This document shows, in pieces, positions 8,420-18,500 of a DNA stretch of 64,000 nt. How positions within the stretch are numbered: position 1 is the stretch's first letter; every line of letters begins with the position of its first letter. Both the position numbers and the translations under genes were made by a program. The notes beneath the pieces are model-generated. The model had not been told where the DNA came from, did not search any database, and was given only the letters and a program-made list of their open reading frames with translations. The stretch is from Desulfuromonadaceae bacterium (lineage in GTDB: Bacteria; Desulfobacterota; Desulfuromonadia; Geobacterales; Pseudopelobacteraceae), in the NCBI GenBank assembly GCA_028681335.1, contig JAQUIT010000008.1, forward strand, positions 1-64,000, given 5' to 3'.

Positions 8420-11080
8420 ATGACCAAAGAGCTTGCCAAGGGGTACGAACCTCATGATGTTGAAAAGAGATGGTATACCGAGTGGGAAACGCAGGGGTAC
8501 TTCCGCGCCGCCGCGACCTCCGACAAAAAACCGTACTCCATAGTCATCCCGCCACCGAACGTCACCGGCGCCCTGCACATGGGACATGCCCTCAACAACA
8601 CCCTGCAGGACATCCTCTGCCGCTGGAAACGGATGCAGGGGTACAATGTCCTCTGGATGCCCGGCACCGACCATGCGGGCATCGCCACCCAGAACGTTGT
8701 CGAGCGGCAGCTGGCCGCCGACGGCAAGGATCGCCACGACCTGGGGCGTGAAGCTTTTATCGAGCGTGTCTGGAAGTGGAAGGCTGAGTCGGGGGGACAG
8801 ATAATTGGCCAACTGAAACGCCTTGGCGCGTCGTGCGACTGGGAACGTGAACGCTTCACGATGGATGAAGGGCTCTCGAAAGCGGTGCGTACCGTTTTTG
8901 TTAAATTGTACGAAGACGGCCTGATCTATCGCGACAACCGCCTGATCAACTGGTGCCCGCGCTGCCATACCGCTCTTTCGGATATAGAAGTCGAACACGA
9001 AGACCACAAGGGGCACCTCTGGCACATCCGCTACCCGGTCGTCGGTGAACCGGGACGCTTTGTGGTTGTAGCGACAACACGCCCGGAGACCATGCTGGGC
9101 GATACCGCTGTGGCTGTCCATCCGGAAGACGAGCGCTATGCTGATCTGGTTGGCAAAAAGGTCCTCCTGCCGCTCCTTAATCGCGAAATTCCTGTTGTTG
9201 CCGATGACTATGTTGACCGTGAATTCGGCACCGGCGTCGTCAAGATCACCCCAGCCCACGATTTTAACGACTTTGAAGTCGGCCTGCGCCACGGCCTCGA
9301 TAAGATCAACGTCCTCGACGAATCCGGCATCATCAACGCTGCCGGACACCAGTACGAGGGACTGGATCGCTTTGCCGCCCGTACGCGCATCGTTGCCGAA
9401 CTTGAAGCGGCCGGACTGTTGGACAAGATCGACGATCATCCAATGTCGGTTGGCGGTTGCTACCGCTGCAAGACCGTGGTTGAGCCGTACCTTTCACTGC
9501 AGTGGTATGTCAAGGTCGCCCCGCTGGCCGAGCGCGCTCTGGATGCCGTAAAAACCGGCAAGACCCGCATCCTCCCCAAACAGTGGGAAAACACCTACTA
9601 TGACTGGATGGAAAACATCCGTGACTGGTGCATCTCCCGCCAGATCTGGTGGGGACACCGTATTCCGGCCTGGTTCTGCGACCATTGCGGCGAAATCACC
9701 GTCGCCATGGAAGCACCTACCACGTGTTCAAAATGCGGCAGCGATGAGCTCCGCCAGGAAACCGACGTGCTGGACACCTGGTTCTCGTCGGCCCTCTGGC
9801 CCTTTTCGACCATGGGATGGCCCGACCAGACTGCCGAGCTGAAAACATTCTATCCGACCGCCGCTCTGGTAACCGGCTTTGACATCCTCTTCTTCTGGGT
9901 GGCCCGCATGATGATGATGGGACTGCACTTCATGGATGAGGTTCCGTTCACCGATGTCTACATTCACGCCCTGGTGCGCGATGCCCAGGGGCATAAGATG
10001 TCAAAGTCAAAAGGGAATGTCATCGATCCGCTGACGGTCATCGACCAGTACGGCACCGATGCCTTCCGCTTCACCCTGGCCGCCTTTGCCGCCCAGGGGC
10101 GCGATATCAAGCTGGCCGAAGAGCGCATCGCCGGTTACCGCAACTTCTGCAACAAAGTGTGGAATGCGGCCCGCTTCACCATGATGAACCTTGAAGGCTT
10201 CAATCCGGACGGCATCAGCTTTGACTCGCTGGAACTGTCCCAGGGAGACAAGTGGATCCTGCACCGTCTCAATGAAACCGCCCGAACGGTTGATGAGACC
10301 CTGACCGGCTACCGCTACAACGAAAGCGCCATGGCGCTCTACCAGTTCACCTGGAGCGAGTTCTGCGACTGGTATCTGGAACTGTCCAAGCAGGATATCT
10401 ACAACGGCACGCCGGAGCGTAAACTGGCCACCCAATACGTTCTCTGGTACACGCTGGAAAACCTGCTCCGCCTGCTGCACCCGTTCATGCCCTTTATCAC
10501 CGAAGAAATCTGGCAGGCGCTGCCGGGGACAAAAGCGACTCCAACCATCATGCAGGCTCCCTACCCTGCCCCCTGCGACTCCCTCTCCTTTCCGGAGGAT
10601 GCTGCCGACATGGAGCGGGTCATGGCGGTTATCGGAGGTATCCGCAACATCCGTGGCGAGATGGAGGTACCTCCGTCGAAACAGATCGCAGTCATCCTCT
10701 CCTGCGACAGTGAAGCCAGCCGCCTCATCATGAAGCACAACGAAAGCGCCATCATCAGCCTGGCCAGGGTTTCCGACCTTGCCATCGGTCATAACATCGA
10801 AAAACCGGAAGATGCCTCCATACAGGTTGCCGGCGATGTCCAGATATATGTGCCGCTCAAGGGTCTCGTGGATGTAGCGGCAGAAGAGGAACGGTTGCTC
10901 AAGGAGATCGGCAAGATCGACAAGGAGATCGAGATGTTCTCCAAGAAACTGGAGAGTCCGGCCTTTGTTGACCGCGCTCCGGCCGAGATTGTCGCCAAGG
11001 AGCGTCAGAAACTGACGGATGTTAACAGCAAAAAACTGGTGTTGGAAGAGAGCCTGGACAAGATCAGAAAACTGAAATAG
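8420..11080 (+). CDS. valS: Valyl-tRNA synthetase
   Basis: Charges tRNA-Val. 886 residues, the usual bacterial size. Class I signatures: HIGH form PPNVTGALHMGHAL near residue 45 and KMSKSKGNVIDP near 530. The CP1 editing domain (TTRPETMLGDTAVAVHPED) is intact, two zinc-ribbon-like cysteine pairs are seen (CPRC; CDHC/CSKC), and the protein ends in the ValRS arm coiled coil (residues about 820-886). Start ATG with AGGAC upstream. First gene of valS-nadK-recN, 7 bases before nadK. Long open frames on the opposite strand here are shadows of its codon use. Confidence 0.98.
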   Translation: MTKELAKGYEPHDVEKRWYTEWETQGYFRAAATSDKKPYSIVIPPPNVTGALHMGHALNNTLQDILCRWKRMQGYNVLWMPGTDHAGIATQNVVERQLAADGKDRHDLGREAFIERVWKWKAESGGQIIGQLKRLGASCDWERERFTMDEGLSKAVRTVFVKLYEDGLIYRDNRLINWCPRCHTALSDIEVEHEDHKGHLWHIRYPVVGEPGRFVVVATTRPETMLGDTAVAVHPEDERYADLVGKKVLLPLLNREIPVVADDYVDREFGTGVVKITPAHDFNDFEVGLRHGLDKINVLDESGIINAAGHQYEGLDRFAARTRIVAELEAAGLLDKIDDHPMSVGGCYRCKTVVEPYLSLQWYVKVAPLAERALDAVKTGKTRILPKQWENTYYDWMENIRDWCISRQIWWGHRIPAWFCDHCGEITVAMEAPTTCSKCGSDELRQETDVLDTWFSSALWPFSTMGWPDQTAELKTFYPTAALVTGFDILFFWVARMMMMGLHFMDEVPFTDVYIHALVRDAQGHKMSKSKGNVIDPLTVIDQYGTDAFRFTLAAFAAQGRDIKLAEERIAGYRNFCNKVWNAARFTMMNLEGFNPDGISFDSLELSQGDKWILHRLNETARTVDETLTGYRYNESAMALYQFTWSEFCDWYLELSKQDIYNGTPERKLATQYVLWYTLENLLRLLHPFMPFITEEIWQALPGTKATPTIMQAPYPAPCDSLSFPEDAADMERVMAVIGGIRNIRGEMEVPPSKQIAVILSCDSEASRLIMKHNESAIISLARVSDLAIGHNIEKPEDASIQVAGDVQIYVPLKGLVDVAAEEERLLKEIGKIDKEIEMFSKKLESPAFVDRAPAEIVAKERQKLTDVNSKKLVLEESLDKIRKLK

Positions 11081-11087
11081 GTGATCA

Positions 11088-11954
11088 ATGCAACAGATCC
11101 AGAACGTCGCCATATTTGCAAAAGTCCATGACCCGCGTTGTCTCGGTGTTGCCAGCGATCTGGTTAAATGGCTGGAAGAGCGCGGCTGCACCCCGATGGC
11201 TGAGGCGGAGCTTACCCGCCAGCTCGGCTACCCTAAGGCGATGACTGAAGAAGACATCCGTGAACAGGCCGAACTGGTGGTGGTGCTGGGGGGAGACGGC
11301 ACACTGATCTCGGTGGCGCGCCTCTTCAGCGGCAAGGATGTGCCGATCCTCGGTGTCAACCTGGGGAGTCTCGGTTTTCTGACTGAAATCACTGTTGAGG
11401 AACTTTACGCACGTCTGGAAAAGTGTCTCGAAGGGAACCCGCGCGTCTCCGAGCGGATGATGCTGGAGGTCACCCTCCACCGGGAAGGACAGGAGGTCGA
11501 GAGTTTCCACGTTCTGAATGACATGGTGATCAACAAAGGGGCACTGGCCCGGATCGTTGACCTGGAGACCAAGGTCAACCGCCACTTCCTGACCACCTAC
11601 AAAGCTGACGGACTGATCGTGTCAACCCCCACCGGTTCGACCGGTTATTCCCTCTCTGCCGGCGGCCCTATTATCCACCCGTTGATGAGTTGTATCGTCA
11701 TCACCCCGATCTGCCCGCACACACTGACCAACCGCCCGATTGTCATCACCGATGAATCAATTATCTCGATTACGGTCACCTCTTCTTTTGATGAGAAAGT
11801 ATACCTGACTCTGGACGGCCAGGTCGGTTTTGAGCTGCGCGAAGGTGACTCGGTAGAGGTGCGCAAGGCGCTTAAAACGACCTCACTGGTCATGTCGCGC
11901 AGCCGTGATTATTTCGAGATCCTGAGAACAAAACTGAAGTGGGGGGAGCGCTGA
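11088..11954 (+). CDS. nadK: NAD kinase
   Basis: Phosphorylates NAD+ to NADP+. 288 residues. Seen: the GGDGTLI motif with the catalytic Asp, the GSLGFLTE motif, and the nucleotide-binding TPTGSTGYSLSAGGPI. Sits 7 bases behind valS and 6 before recN; nadK-recN adjacency is common in bacteria and supports the call. Confidence 0.97.
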   Translation: MQQIQNVAIFAKVHDPRCLGVASDLVKWLEERGCTPMAEAELTRQLGYPKAMTEEDIREQAELVVVLGGDGTLISVARLFSGKDVPILGVNLGSLGFLTEITVEELYARLEKCLEGNPRVSERMMLEVTLHREGQEVESFHVLNDMVINKGALARIVDLETKVNRHFLTTYKADGLIVSTPTGSTGYSLSAGGPIIHPLMSCIVITPICPHTLTNRPIVITDESIISITVTSSFDEKVYLTLDGQVGFELREGDSVEVRKALKTTSLVMSRSRDYFEILRTKLKWGER

Positions 11955-11960
11955 CAGATC

Positions 11961-13625
11961 ATGTTAACCGACCTGACTATAAAAAACGTCGCGATCATCG
12001 ATACCCTGCAGATAACATTTAAAGCGGGGCTCACCGTACTGACCGGTGAAACCGGTGCCGGCAAGTCCATCATAATCGATGCGGTCGGCCTGATCATGGG
12101 AAATCGCGCCTCCAGTGACCTGATCCGTTCCGGTGAAGAGGAGGCGACCGTAGAGGCGCTCTTTGACCTCTCCTCACTGCCGGACATCAAACAACAGCTC
12201 TCAGATGCCGGATTCGATGTTGATGATGAACTGCTGATCAAGCGCTCCCTGTCACGCAGCGGAAGAAACAGGATCTTCATCAACGGCGGCATGGCGACGT
12301 TAGCGCTTCTGACCGACATCGCCCCGCGCCTGATCAACATTTACGGCCAGCACGATTCACAGACCCTGCTCAAAGCGGAAAACCACCTGCGCCTGCTCGA
12401 TTCCTTTGCCGGCAGCGGCGAATTGCGCCAGAATTTTGCAACTCTGTTCAGCCGTCTGGCCTCAGTACGCGATACCCTTGCCGGACTTGAAAATGCTGAG
12501 CGAGAGGCGGCTAGGCGCCTCGATCTCCTCTCGTATCAGTCTGAAGAGATTGCAAAAGCGGCCCTCAAAGCCGGTGAAGAGGAGCAGCTTGAGGAACAGC
12601 GGGGACTGCTGGCAAACGCCGAAAAGCTGGGCGGCGTCAGCAGCGAAGCGTTTGATCGGCTGTACGGCGGTGACGGAGCTCTTCTGGGGCAGCTGAGGCG
12701 TATCTCCGCCTCGATAACGGAGTTATCTGCTATCGACCATTCGCTTCAGGAAACCGCCACTTCACTTGATGGTGCCTATCTACAGCTGGAGGATGCCGCC
12801 ATAACCCTGCGCGACTACGCATCGCGCATCGAGACCGACCCCGCAGCACTGCAGCAGATCGACGACCGGCTTGACCAGATCGGCACAATGAAGAAGAAAT
12901 ATGCCCCAACGGTGGAAGAGATTCTGGCCTATAAAAAGGGCATTGATACCGAACTGGAACAATTAGAAGGCAGAGAGCAGAACAGGCATGCTCTGGAAGC
13001 CGAACGTGACAATCTGGAAAACCTGTTGAAACAGGCCGGTGAGGAACTTACAAAGTCCAGAATCGAAGCCGCCACAAAGCTTAAACACGCGCTGGAAGCT
13101 GAAGCGCACCAGCTGGCCATGAAGGGGGCTGTGATTGAACCGACGTTGGAGCCGCTCCCGGAACCGCGTTCAAGCGGTTTTGAAAAAGTTGAGTTCCTCT
13201 TTTCCCCAAACCCGGGAGAGATACCACGGCCACTGGGGCGGATTGCTTCGGGGGGCGAACTGTCACGGCTGATGCTGGCGATCAAACAGGTGCTACCTGA
13301 GGGTGATGTGCCGACACTGGTCTTTGACGAGGTAGATACCGGCATCGGTGGGGCAACATCTGAACTGGTAGGGAAGAAATTGAAGAATGTTGCGGCTCGC
13401 CAGCAGGTGCTCTGCATCACCCATCTGCCGCAAGTGGCGGTCTTTGCCGATCAGCAGCTGCGGGTAGAAAAACTGGTGGAAGGAGGGAGAACGTCCACCC
13501 GAATCATTGAACTCGATCTGAATGAGCGCACCAGCGAAGTAGCCCGCATGCTGGCCGGCGCCACAATTACCGAATCCGCCCTGAAACACGCCGCCGAGAT
13601 GCTGGCGGCCGGCAGCAAAGCCTGA
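11961..13625 (+). CDS. recN: DNA repair protein RecN
   Basis: SMC-like ATPase acting in double-strand break repair. 554 residues. Seen: N-terminal Walker A GETGAGKSIIIDAVG, RNRIFINGG, long coiled-coil arms (about residues 160-370), signature motif ASGGELSRLMLAIKQ, Walker B TLVFDEVDTGIGG and the CITHLPQVA switch histidine. Last gene of its unit; 45 bases of spacer then the convergent diguanylate cyclase gene. No LexA-like box was recognised in front of it. Confidence 0.96.
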   Translation: MLTDLTIKNVAIIDTLQITFKAGLTVLTGETGAGKSIIIDAVGLIMGNRASSDLIRSGEEEATVEALFDLSSLPDIKQQLSDAGFDVDDELLIKRSLSRSGRNRIFINGGMATLALLTDIAPRLINIYGQHDSQTLLKAENHLRLLDSFAGSGELRQNFATLFSRLASVRDTLAGLENAEREAARRLDLLSYQSEEIAKAALKAGEEEQLEEQRGLLANAEKLGGVSSEAFDRLYGGDGALLGQLRRISASITELSAIDHSLQETATSLDGAYLQLEDAAITLRDYASRIETDPAALQQIDDRLDQIGTMKKKYAPTVEEILAYKKGIDTELEQLEGREQNRHALEAERDNLENLLKQAGEELTKSRIEAATKLKHALEAEAHQLAMKGAVIEPTLEPLPEPRSSGFEKVEFLFSPNPGEIPRPLGRIASGGELSRLMLAIKQVLPEGDVPTLVFDEVDTGIGGATSELVGKKLKNVAARQQVLCITHLPQVAVFADQQLRVEKLVEGGRTSTRIIELDLNERTSEVARMLAGATITESALKHAAEMLAAGSKA

Positions 13626-13670
13626 GTTGGCAAACCCGGTCTAATCCCCCCTCTACACCAGGCACACCAT

Positions 13671-15353
13671 TTATTCGCACTTGACTCCGTTAACGCCAAC
13701 GGCAGCCACTACCTGGTTGCGTCCGGCATGCTTGGCGGCATACAGCGCCTCGTCAGCCCCCGCATTAAGGGCAATAGCATCTCCATAAAGAGAGAGGGCA
13801 GCTATGCCGCAACTGAAGGTACATGAGAAGGTTTCCTCTTTCGCCTCAAAAGTAACGGCCGCAAAACTCTCCCGCAACTCGTTCAGCAAAGTGACCGCCT
13901 CGGCGATGGCACAGCCCGGGAGAATGATTGCAAACTCCTCACCGCCAAAACGCCCGACTATATCCGCTTTACGCACACGCTGCCTGATCAGGCGTGCCAG
14001 GGCAATCAGCACACGGTCCCCGATCGGGTGGCCATAGGTATCATTCACAAGCTTAAACTTGTCGACGTCGATCATCGCAAAGCAGACCTCTTCCTGCTTG
14101 CGTTGGGCAAGGGCAATAGTCGTATCCAGCTGTTCCTTGGTGGCGGTATGATTGAACAGGCCGGTCATGCTGTCCCGCACCATGTAGGAGCGGATGATCT
14201 TCATCCGCTCGGCGCGGGCAACCACTGAAGACACCAGGCGCTGCGGCTGGATCGGCTTGGTCAGGAACGCATCACCGCCGGTGAGCATGGCTTGAAACTG
14301 TTTATCCAGATCGGTTTCGCTGGAGAGGTAGACGATGGGGATACTGAAATAGGCGCCGATCTGGCGAATGGCCTTGGCCAACTCTACGCCGTTGCACCCC
14401 GGCATGTACATATCCATCAAGATCAGGTCCGGCTTGAATTCCAACAATGGTGACATTACCTGGAGCGGATCATTTACCGTCAAGGTTATCATCCCTGACT
14501 CCTGGAGTATCAAAGCGTGATAATCGGCCAGCTGCGGTTCGTCATCCACAATCATGATCCGGTACGGCTCCGGCCTCACCGCTGTGGTGAGTAGACTGAG
14601 GGTTGAACAGAGTTCCGTCACGTTGACCGGTTTGACAAAATAGGCACTGGATCCGGCACGCACGGCCGACAAGCGATTGGCTATTGCCCCCTGAGAAGAG
14701 ATGAAAACAGTTGGCACCGGGGTCTCCCGCCCCTCCTGAATGGTTTGCATGACTTCCGCTCCTCCAAGCGGCCTGTCGGGAAAGATCATATCCATAACGA
14801 TCACGTCGGGCGGGGCGCTCTGCACGGCGTTAACAAGCTGTTCCAGCTCGCCGAAAGAGAGCACCTCAAAGCCGAAACAGCCTATCTGGGTTGCCAGGGT
14901 CAGACGCTGGTACGAGTCATCCTCGCACAGATACACAAGCTTACGTTCCCTTTCTACAGTTCCCTCGGCGGCAATTGCCAGCTCCTGAATCTGCATCTCC
15001 ATTCCCTGCGCCGGATCAATGGTCGAGATCTCGTGGTCCATCCGGTCAAACTGTTCCTGCATCTTCTGATGCCAGAAGCGGTCAGGCGGAGTCGCGTCCT
15101 GCAACGCTTCCTTTGCCAGATGTTCCCCAACCATAGCCACAGAGCTCAACATGCTCAGCCGGAATGAGGCACAAGCCCCTTTCATGGTGTGGATGCGGCG
15201 ATGTAGATCCTCCAGCGGCAAGTTCCCCTTCTCTCCACGAACAAACTCTGAGTAGGAGGCGCGGATTGCTTCCAGTTGCGCTGGAAGTTGTTTGATATAA
15301 GCCTCACGGATTTTTTTAAGCTTTGCCGCGATGACAACGGTTTTAGTGCTCAA
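13671..15353 (-). CDS. HPt-REC-REC-GGDEF diguanylate cyclase
   Basis: Predicted to make cyclic di-GMP under phosphorelay control. 560 residues: HPt-like domain (about 15-115) with candidate phospho-His55 in RRIHTMKG; receiver 1 (about 137-260) with CEDD, VMDMIFP and YFVKP; receiver 2 (about 270-385) with VDDEP, LMDMYMPG and FLTKP; GGDEF domain (about 395-545) with GGEEF. An RKAD five residues before GGEEF fits the product-inhibition I-site. TTG start, with AAGGAT nine bases upstream. It stands alone, 6 kb from a Wsp-like chemosensory operon that lacks its own cyclase, so it is a candidate output (inference). Confidence 0.93.
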   Translation of the reverse strand: MSTKTVVIAAKLKKIREAYIKQLPAQLEAIRASYSEFVRGEKGNLPLEDLHRRIHTMKGACASFRLSMLSSVAMVGEHLAKEALQDATPPDRFWHQKMQEQFDRMDHEISTIDPAQGMEMQIQELAIAAEGTVERERKLVYLCEDDSYQRLTLATQIGCFGFEVLSFGELEQLVNAVQSAPPDVIVMDMIFPDRPLGGAEVMQTIQEGRETPVPTVFISSQGAIANRLSAVRAGSSAYFVKPVNVTELCSTLSLLTTAVRPEPYRIMIVDDEPQLADYHALILQESGMITLTVNDPLQVMSPLLEFKPDLILMDMYMPGCNGVELAKAIRQIGAYFSIPIVYLSSETDLDKQFQAMLTGGDAFLTKPIQPQRLVSSVVARAERMKIIRSYMVRDSMTGLFNHTATKEQLDTTIALAQRKQEEVCFAMIDVDKFKLVNDTYGHPIGDRVLIALARLIRQRVRKADIVGRFGGEEFAIILPGCAIAEAVTLLNELRESFAAVTFEAKEETFSCTFSCGIAALSLYGDAIALNAGADEALYAAKHAGRNQVVAAVGVNGVKCE

Positions 15354-15386
15354 GTGATTCCATCCTTTTCAAATGATAAAAAACTA

Positions 15387-15608
15387 TCAGAACTGAATCT
15401 GTACTTTCTTTGCGGTTCCCTCTTCCCTGACCCACAAGAGGGTTTTTCTGGCACGGGAACACCAATCGCGCACGTCCTTTTCGAATGTCGCACAATCAGC
15501 AATGACTTCAAGAACATCGCCCGGTTTCATCTTGATTGACATAACGGTAATTTTGAGTGTTGGTTGGGGACATTTAAGCCCTCGTGCATCCAGTACTGAA
15601 ACAGCCAT
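15387..15608 (-). CDS. tusA: TusA/SirA-family sulfur carrier protein
   Basis: Small (73 aa) sulfur-relay protein; family members carry a persulfide on the cysteine of C-P-x-P, seen here as LKCPQPTLK near residue 12. Strong AAGGAGAG ribosome site. It follows mvhD by 35 bases as the last gene of the hydrogenase/HdrA operon. TusA-like proteins next to Hdr-like genes are known in sulfur metabolism; here the partner is a hydrogenase, so a redox or sulfur-transfer role in that complex is inference. Confidence 0.85.
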   Translation of the reverse strand: MAVSVLDARGLKCPQPTLKITVMSIKMKPGDVLEVIADCATFEKDVRDWCSRARKTLLWVREEGTAKKVQIQF

Positions 15609-15643
15609 GACGTATCTCTCCTTGTGGTTTATTCTATCAGTCT

Positions 15644-16066
15644 TTACACAGATGCCACGACAAGCGGCCCAAGCCTGCGAACCGTTTCAACCGTCTCGCC
15701 GATAACCCGGCTGAACTTTTCCCCTTCACCTGCGGAGACGTAATCCAGGCGGCAGCGTTCCTTCTCAATCCCCAACTGTTCCAGCATCAGGTTCAACATA
15801 CCGTGGCGCTGCAGGGCACGGCAGTTCCCCTCTTTATAGTGGCAGTCCCCCGGGTGACAGGCCAGGATAATAACACCGTCGGCCCCCTTTTCAAAGGCTG
15901 AAAGTACAAATTGCGGATCAACCCTGCCGCTGCACATGACCCGGATGACCTTGACATTGGGTGGATACGACGCCTGCATCCCCCCCGCCTTATCAGCGCC
16001 GGCATACGAGCACCAGTTACAGAGAAAGCCGATTATTTTAGGTTCAAAAGCTTCCACAGTCGTCAT
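15644..16066 (-). CDS. mvhD: MvhD-type hydrogenase iron-sulfur subunit
   Basis: Electron-transfer subunit that in methanogens links the Mvh hydrogenase to HdrA. 140 residues with the family cysteines: FLCNWCSYAGADKAG near the N-terminus, VMCSGRVDP, and LACHPGDCHYKEGN, expected to bind a [2Fe-2S] cluster. ATG overlaps the hdrA stop by four bases, so the partners are translationally coupled. The assignment is strong; the physiological acceptor is not visible. Confidence 0.92.
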   Translation of the reverse strand: MTTVEAFEPKIIGFLCNWCSYAGADKAGGMQASYPPNVKVIRVMCSGRVDPQFVLSAFEKGADGVIILACHPGDCHYKEGNCRALQRHGMLNLMLEQLGIEKERCRLDYVSAGEGEKFSRVIGETVETVRRLGPLVVASV

Positions 16067-18015
16067 TGCAGGACTCCTTCAATCTCGGCCATAATCTGCT
16101 CATTGGTAAAATGGTGGCCGGTAATTGCCCCAGCCGGACAGGCGGCTACACAGGTACCGCAGCCATGACAGAGGATGGCGTTGATATGTGAAGTATTATG
16201 TTCCGTGTCGAACGTTATGGCGTGGTAAGGACAGACCGAAAGACAGAGACGACAGCCGGCGCAGTGGTTTTCATCAACTTCGGCGGTAATTGGCTCAATC
16301 TCGATGGTACGTCCCGGCTGGAGTCCGGCCAGCGTATGACCGACTGCGGCCATCCCTTCGAGCATAGCACTTCTGATATCCATCGGTTCCTGGCAGGTTC
16401 CGGCCAGATATATCCCCTTGATAACACTCTGGGCGGCGTCGGTACGGCCGTGTAGCTCCCGGAAAAACCCGAATTGGTCGCAGCTGACATCCAGCAGGGC
16501 GGAAAGCGTATCGCCCCCCTGCGCCGGGACCACCGCCGGACAGAGTACGACCATATCGGCAGCAGCGTTCTCCCCTCCGGCACAGACCTGGAGCGTGCCG
16601 CCGTCAGCACATGTCACCGAGAGATCAGTGATGGCGGCGTATCGTTTCAGGGTGGAGTTTTCGTTCGCGGCGGCGTGCCGCAGCAGGGTGTGTGCCTCTT
16701 TCCCCGGCATGACGAGTTCACGGTAATAATGGGTAATTAACACATCCGGCAGTTTGGCAGAAATCAGGTGGTTGAACTTGAAGGCGTACTGGCAGCAGAT
16801 GCCGGAGCAGTATGGTTTATGATCTTCATCCAGGCTGCCGACGCAATGAATGATTGCCACCGATGACGGGGTATTGCCGGCGGCGGTCAGAATATCTCCC
16901 CCCGTTGGTCCGGTCGACGAGAGCATCCGTTCGAACTGCAGGGCATCATACACATCCGGCAGCGTTCCCATCCCCAGACCGGCCACACGGGAGGCATCAT
17001 ACAACCCGGCCCCGGTGGCAATAATGATCGAGCCGATCGTCCGCTCGACAACCGTTTCCTCCTCTTCCGGATTGACGACATCCTCCCCCACCGGACAGGC
17101 GTCCTTGCAAGCCCGGCATTCCACTCCATGCGAACGGACACAGACGTTCTCCATCAGGAACGGAGCGTTCGGCAGGACACCGGTGAAAGCAAAATCGATC
17201 GCCTTGCGCTGACTGGCGTTGCTGTTGAATTCATTCGCTGTTGTGGCTGGACAGGCTTCTATACACTCGCCGCAGCCGATGCATTCATGCAGCGAAACAT
17301 GGCGCGGCTTCTGGCGGATTTTCGCGATAAAATTACCGTAGAAACCGGTTACCTCCATCAGTTCCGCCATCGTGATCAGCTCGATTTTTCCGGGGTGTTC
17401 ACCGTGGAGCAACTCACCCATCAACGGCTCCAGCATACAGGGGGCACACTCCAGAGCCGGGAACAGATCTTCGAAACGGACCGGCAGGCCGCCGATAAAC
17501 GGTGTCCGTTCCACCAGCACCACCGAGCGTCCCGCTTCGGCCAGCGACAGAGCCGCCTTCATGCCGGCCGGCCCGGCACCGATCACCAGCGCATCGGGAC
17601 AGACCTCCAGCTGTTTTTTCTCCAACGGTTGTTGCAGCCGCACCCGGCAGACAGCACCACGGATAGCCGCTATCGCCTTTTCGGTCGCAACAGCCGGATC
17701 TTCGGTCACCCAGGCGATCTGCTCGCGGATGTTGACGATCTGCATCAGGTAGGGATTCATCCCCGCGTTGGTCAGACAGCGACGAAAGGTAGCCTCATGG
17801 TCCCGCGGGGAGCAGGCGGCCACCACCACTCGATCCGGCCGGTCAGACTTCAGGCTCTCCTCGAACTGCAGCTTCCCCTCTTCCGAGCAGATAAAATCCA
17901 CATTTTTCACATACGGTTGCTCGGGAAAAGAGCCGGCCGCCTCGGCCACGGCTGCGGAGCTGATCTTTTCGGCGATGTTGCTGCCGCAGTTGCAGAAATA
18001 GATGCCAATTTTCAT
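16063..18015 (-). CDS. hdrA: HdrA-like FAD/iron-sulfur protein
   Basis: Flavoprotein subunit of heterodisulfide-reductase-type complexes, the proposed site of electron bifurcation. 650 residues from ATG 18015 (GGAGG upstream, ATGA overlap with the protease gene). Seen: N-terminal CNCGSNIAEKI domain, AACSPRDHEATFRRC, FAD motif IGAGPAGMKAALSLAEAG, a ferredoxin pair CIGCGECIEACP, CRACKDACPVG, a second flavin region, and C-terminal clusters CAGCRLCLSVCP and CHGCGTCVAACP. No hdrB or hdrC follows, so it is not a complete classical heterodisulfide reductase. Confidence 0.94.
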   Translation of the reverse strand: MKIGIYFCNCGSNIAEKISSAAVAEAAGSFPEQPYVKNVDFICSEEGKLQFEESLKSDRPDRVVVAACSPRDHEATFRRCLTNAGMNPYLMQIVNIREQIAWVTEDPAVATEKAIAAIRGAVCRVRLQQPLEKKQLEVCPDALVIGAGPAGMKAALSLAEAGRSVVLVERTPFIGGLPVRFEDLFPALECAPCMLEPLMGELLHGEHPGKIELITMAELMEVTGFYGNFIAKIRQKPRHVSLHECIGCGECIEACPATTANEFNSNASQRKAIDFAFTGVLPNAPFLMENVCVRSHGVECRACKDACPVGEDVVNPEEEETVVERTIGSIIIATGAGLYDASRVAGLGMGTLPDVYDALQFERMLSSTGPTGGDILTAAGNTPSSVAIIHCVGSLDEDHKPYCSGICCQYAFKFNHLISAKLPDVLITHYYRELVMPGKEAHTLLRHAAANENSTLKRYAAITDLSVTCADGGTLQVCAGGENAAADMVVLCPAVVPAQGGDTLSALLDVSCDQFGFFRELHGRTDAAQSVIKGIYLAGTCQEPMDIRSAMLEGMAAVGHTLAGLQPGRTIEIEPITAEVDENHCAGCRLCLSVCPYHAITFDTEHNTSHINAILCHGCGTCVAACPAGAITGHHFTNEQIMAEIEGVLQ

Positions 18016-18500
18016 GCTGCCTCCTCCCATTGAACCAGCTGGGCGACGATCCGTTCCACAGCCACCGGCACCGCCGCAGCAACCTCGGCGGTAAGGCATT
18101 CGCCAAAGAGATCAAACTCACGCGCCTCGACCCCCCAGAAGGAAACCTGTTCCGGCAGGGGAACACCGGCCATCACCCCCAGGTCATAGGCGGTTGCAAA
18201 ATCGGTATCGTGGCTCGAAAATGTGTTTTTGGTGGTAACAAAATCCTGCGGGTCAAACTGCCGGACTGTACCATGGGGCGCGCCGCTCAGCATCGCATCC
18301 ACCACCACGGCCCGTTTGAAACCGGCCATAGCCTCCATCAACCGCATCCCGCCGGTATTTAACTCGGTCACGGTCAGGGTCATGCGCTGTTGCACACGTT
18401 CGGCCACGGCAAGAGCGACCGCAAGCCCGACACCATCGTCGGAGAGTTGCGGATTCCCCATCCCGATGATAACGGTTCCCTCCATGCCTGGCGCTCTCAT
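18012..18500 (-). CDS. [NiFe] hydrogenase maturation protease
   Basis: Endopeptidase (HyaD/HycI/HoxM family, 162 aa) that trims the C-terminus of the large subunit after nickel insertion. Seen: GMGNPQLSDDGVGL with the metal-binding Asp, and VVVDAMLSGAPHG. ATGA overlap with the large-subunit stop and an AGGAAGGG ribosome site fix the start. Its substrate is almost surely the upstream large subunit, which carries a cleavable tail. Confidence 0.92.
   Translation of the reverse strand: MRAPGMEGTVIIGMGNPQLSDDGVGLAVALAVAERVQQRMTLTVTELNTGGMRLMEAMAGFKRAVVVDAMLSGAPHGTVRQFDPQDFVTTKNTFSSHDTDFATAYDLGVMAGVPLPEQVSFWGVEAREFDLFGECLTAEVAAAVPVAVERIVAQLVQWEEAA

Noticed and set aside
8396-9439. 347-codon open frame on the minus strand
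   Set aside because: Antisense shadow of valS.
10007-11191. 394-codon open frame on the minus strand
   Set aside because: Antisense to valS and the start of nadK, which are both unmistakable; no motif.
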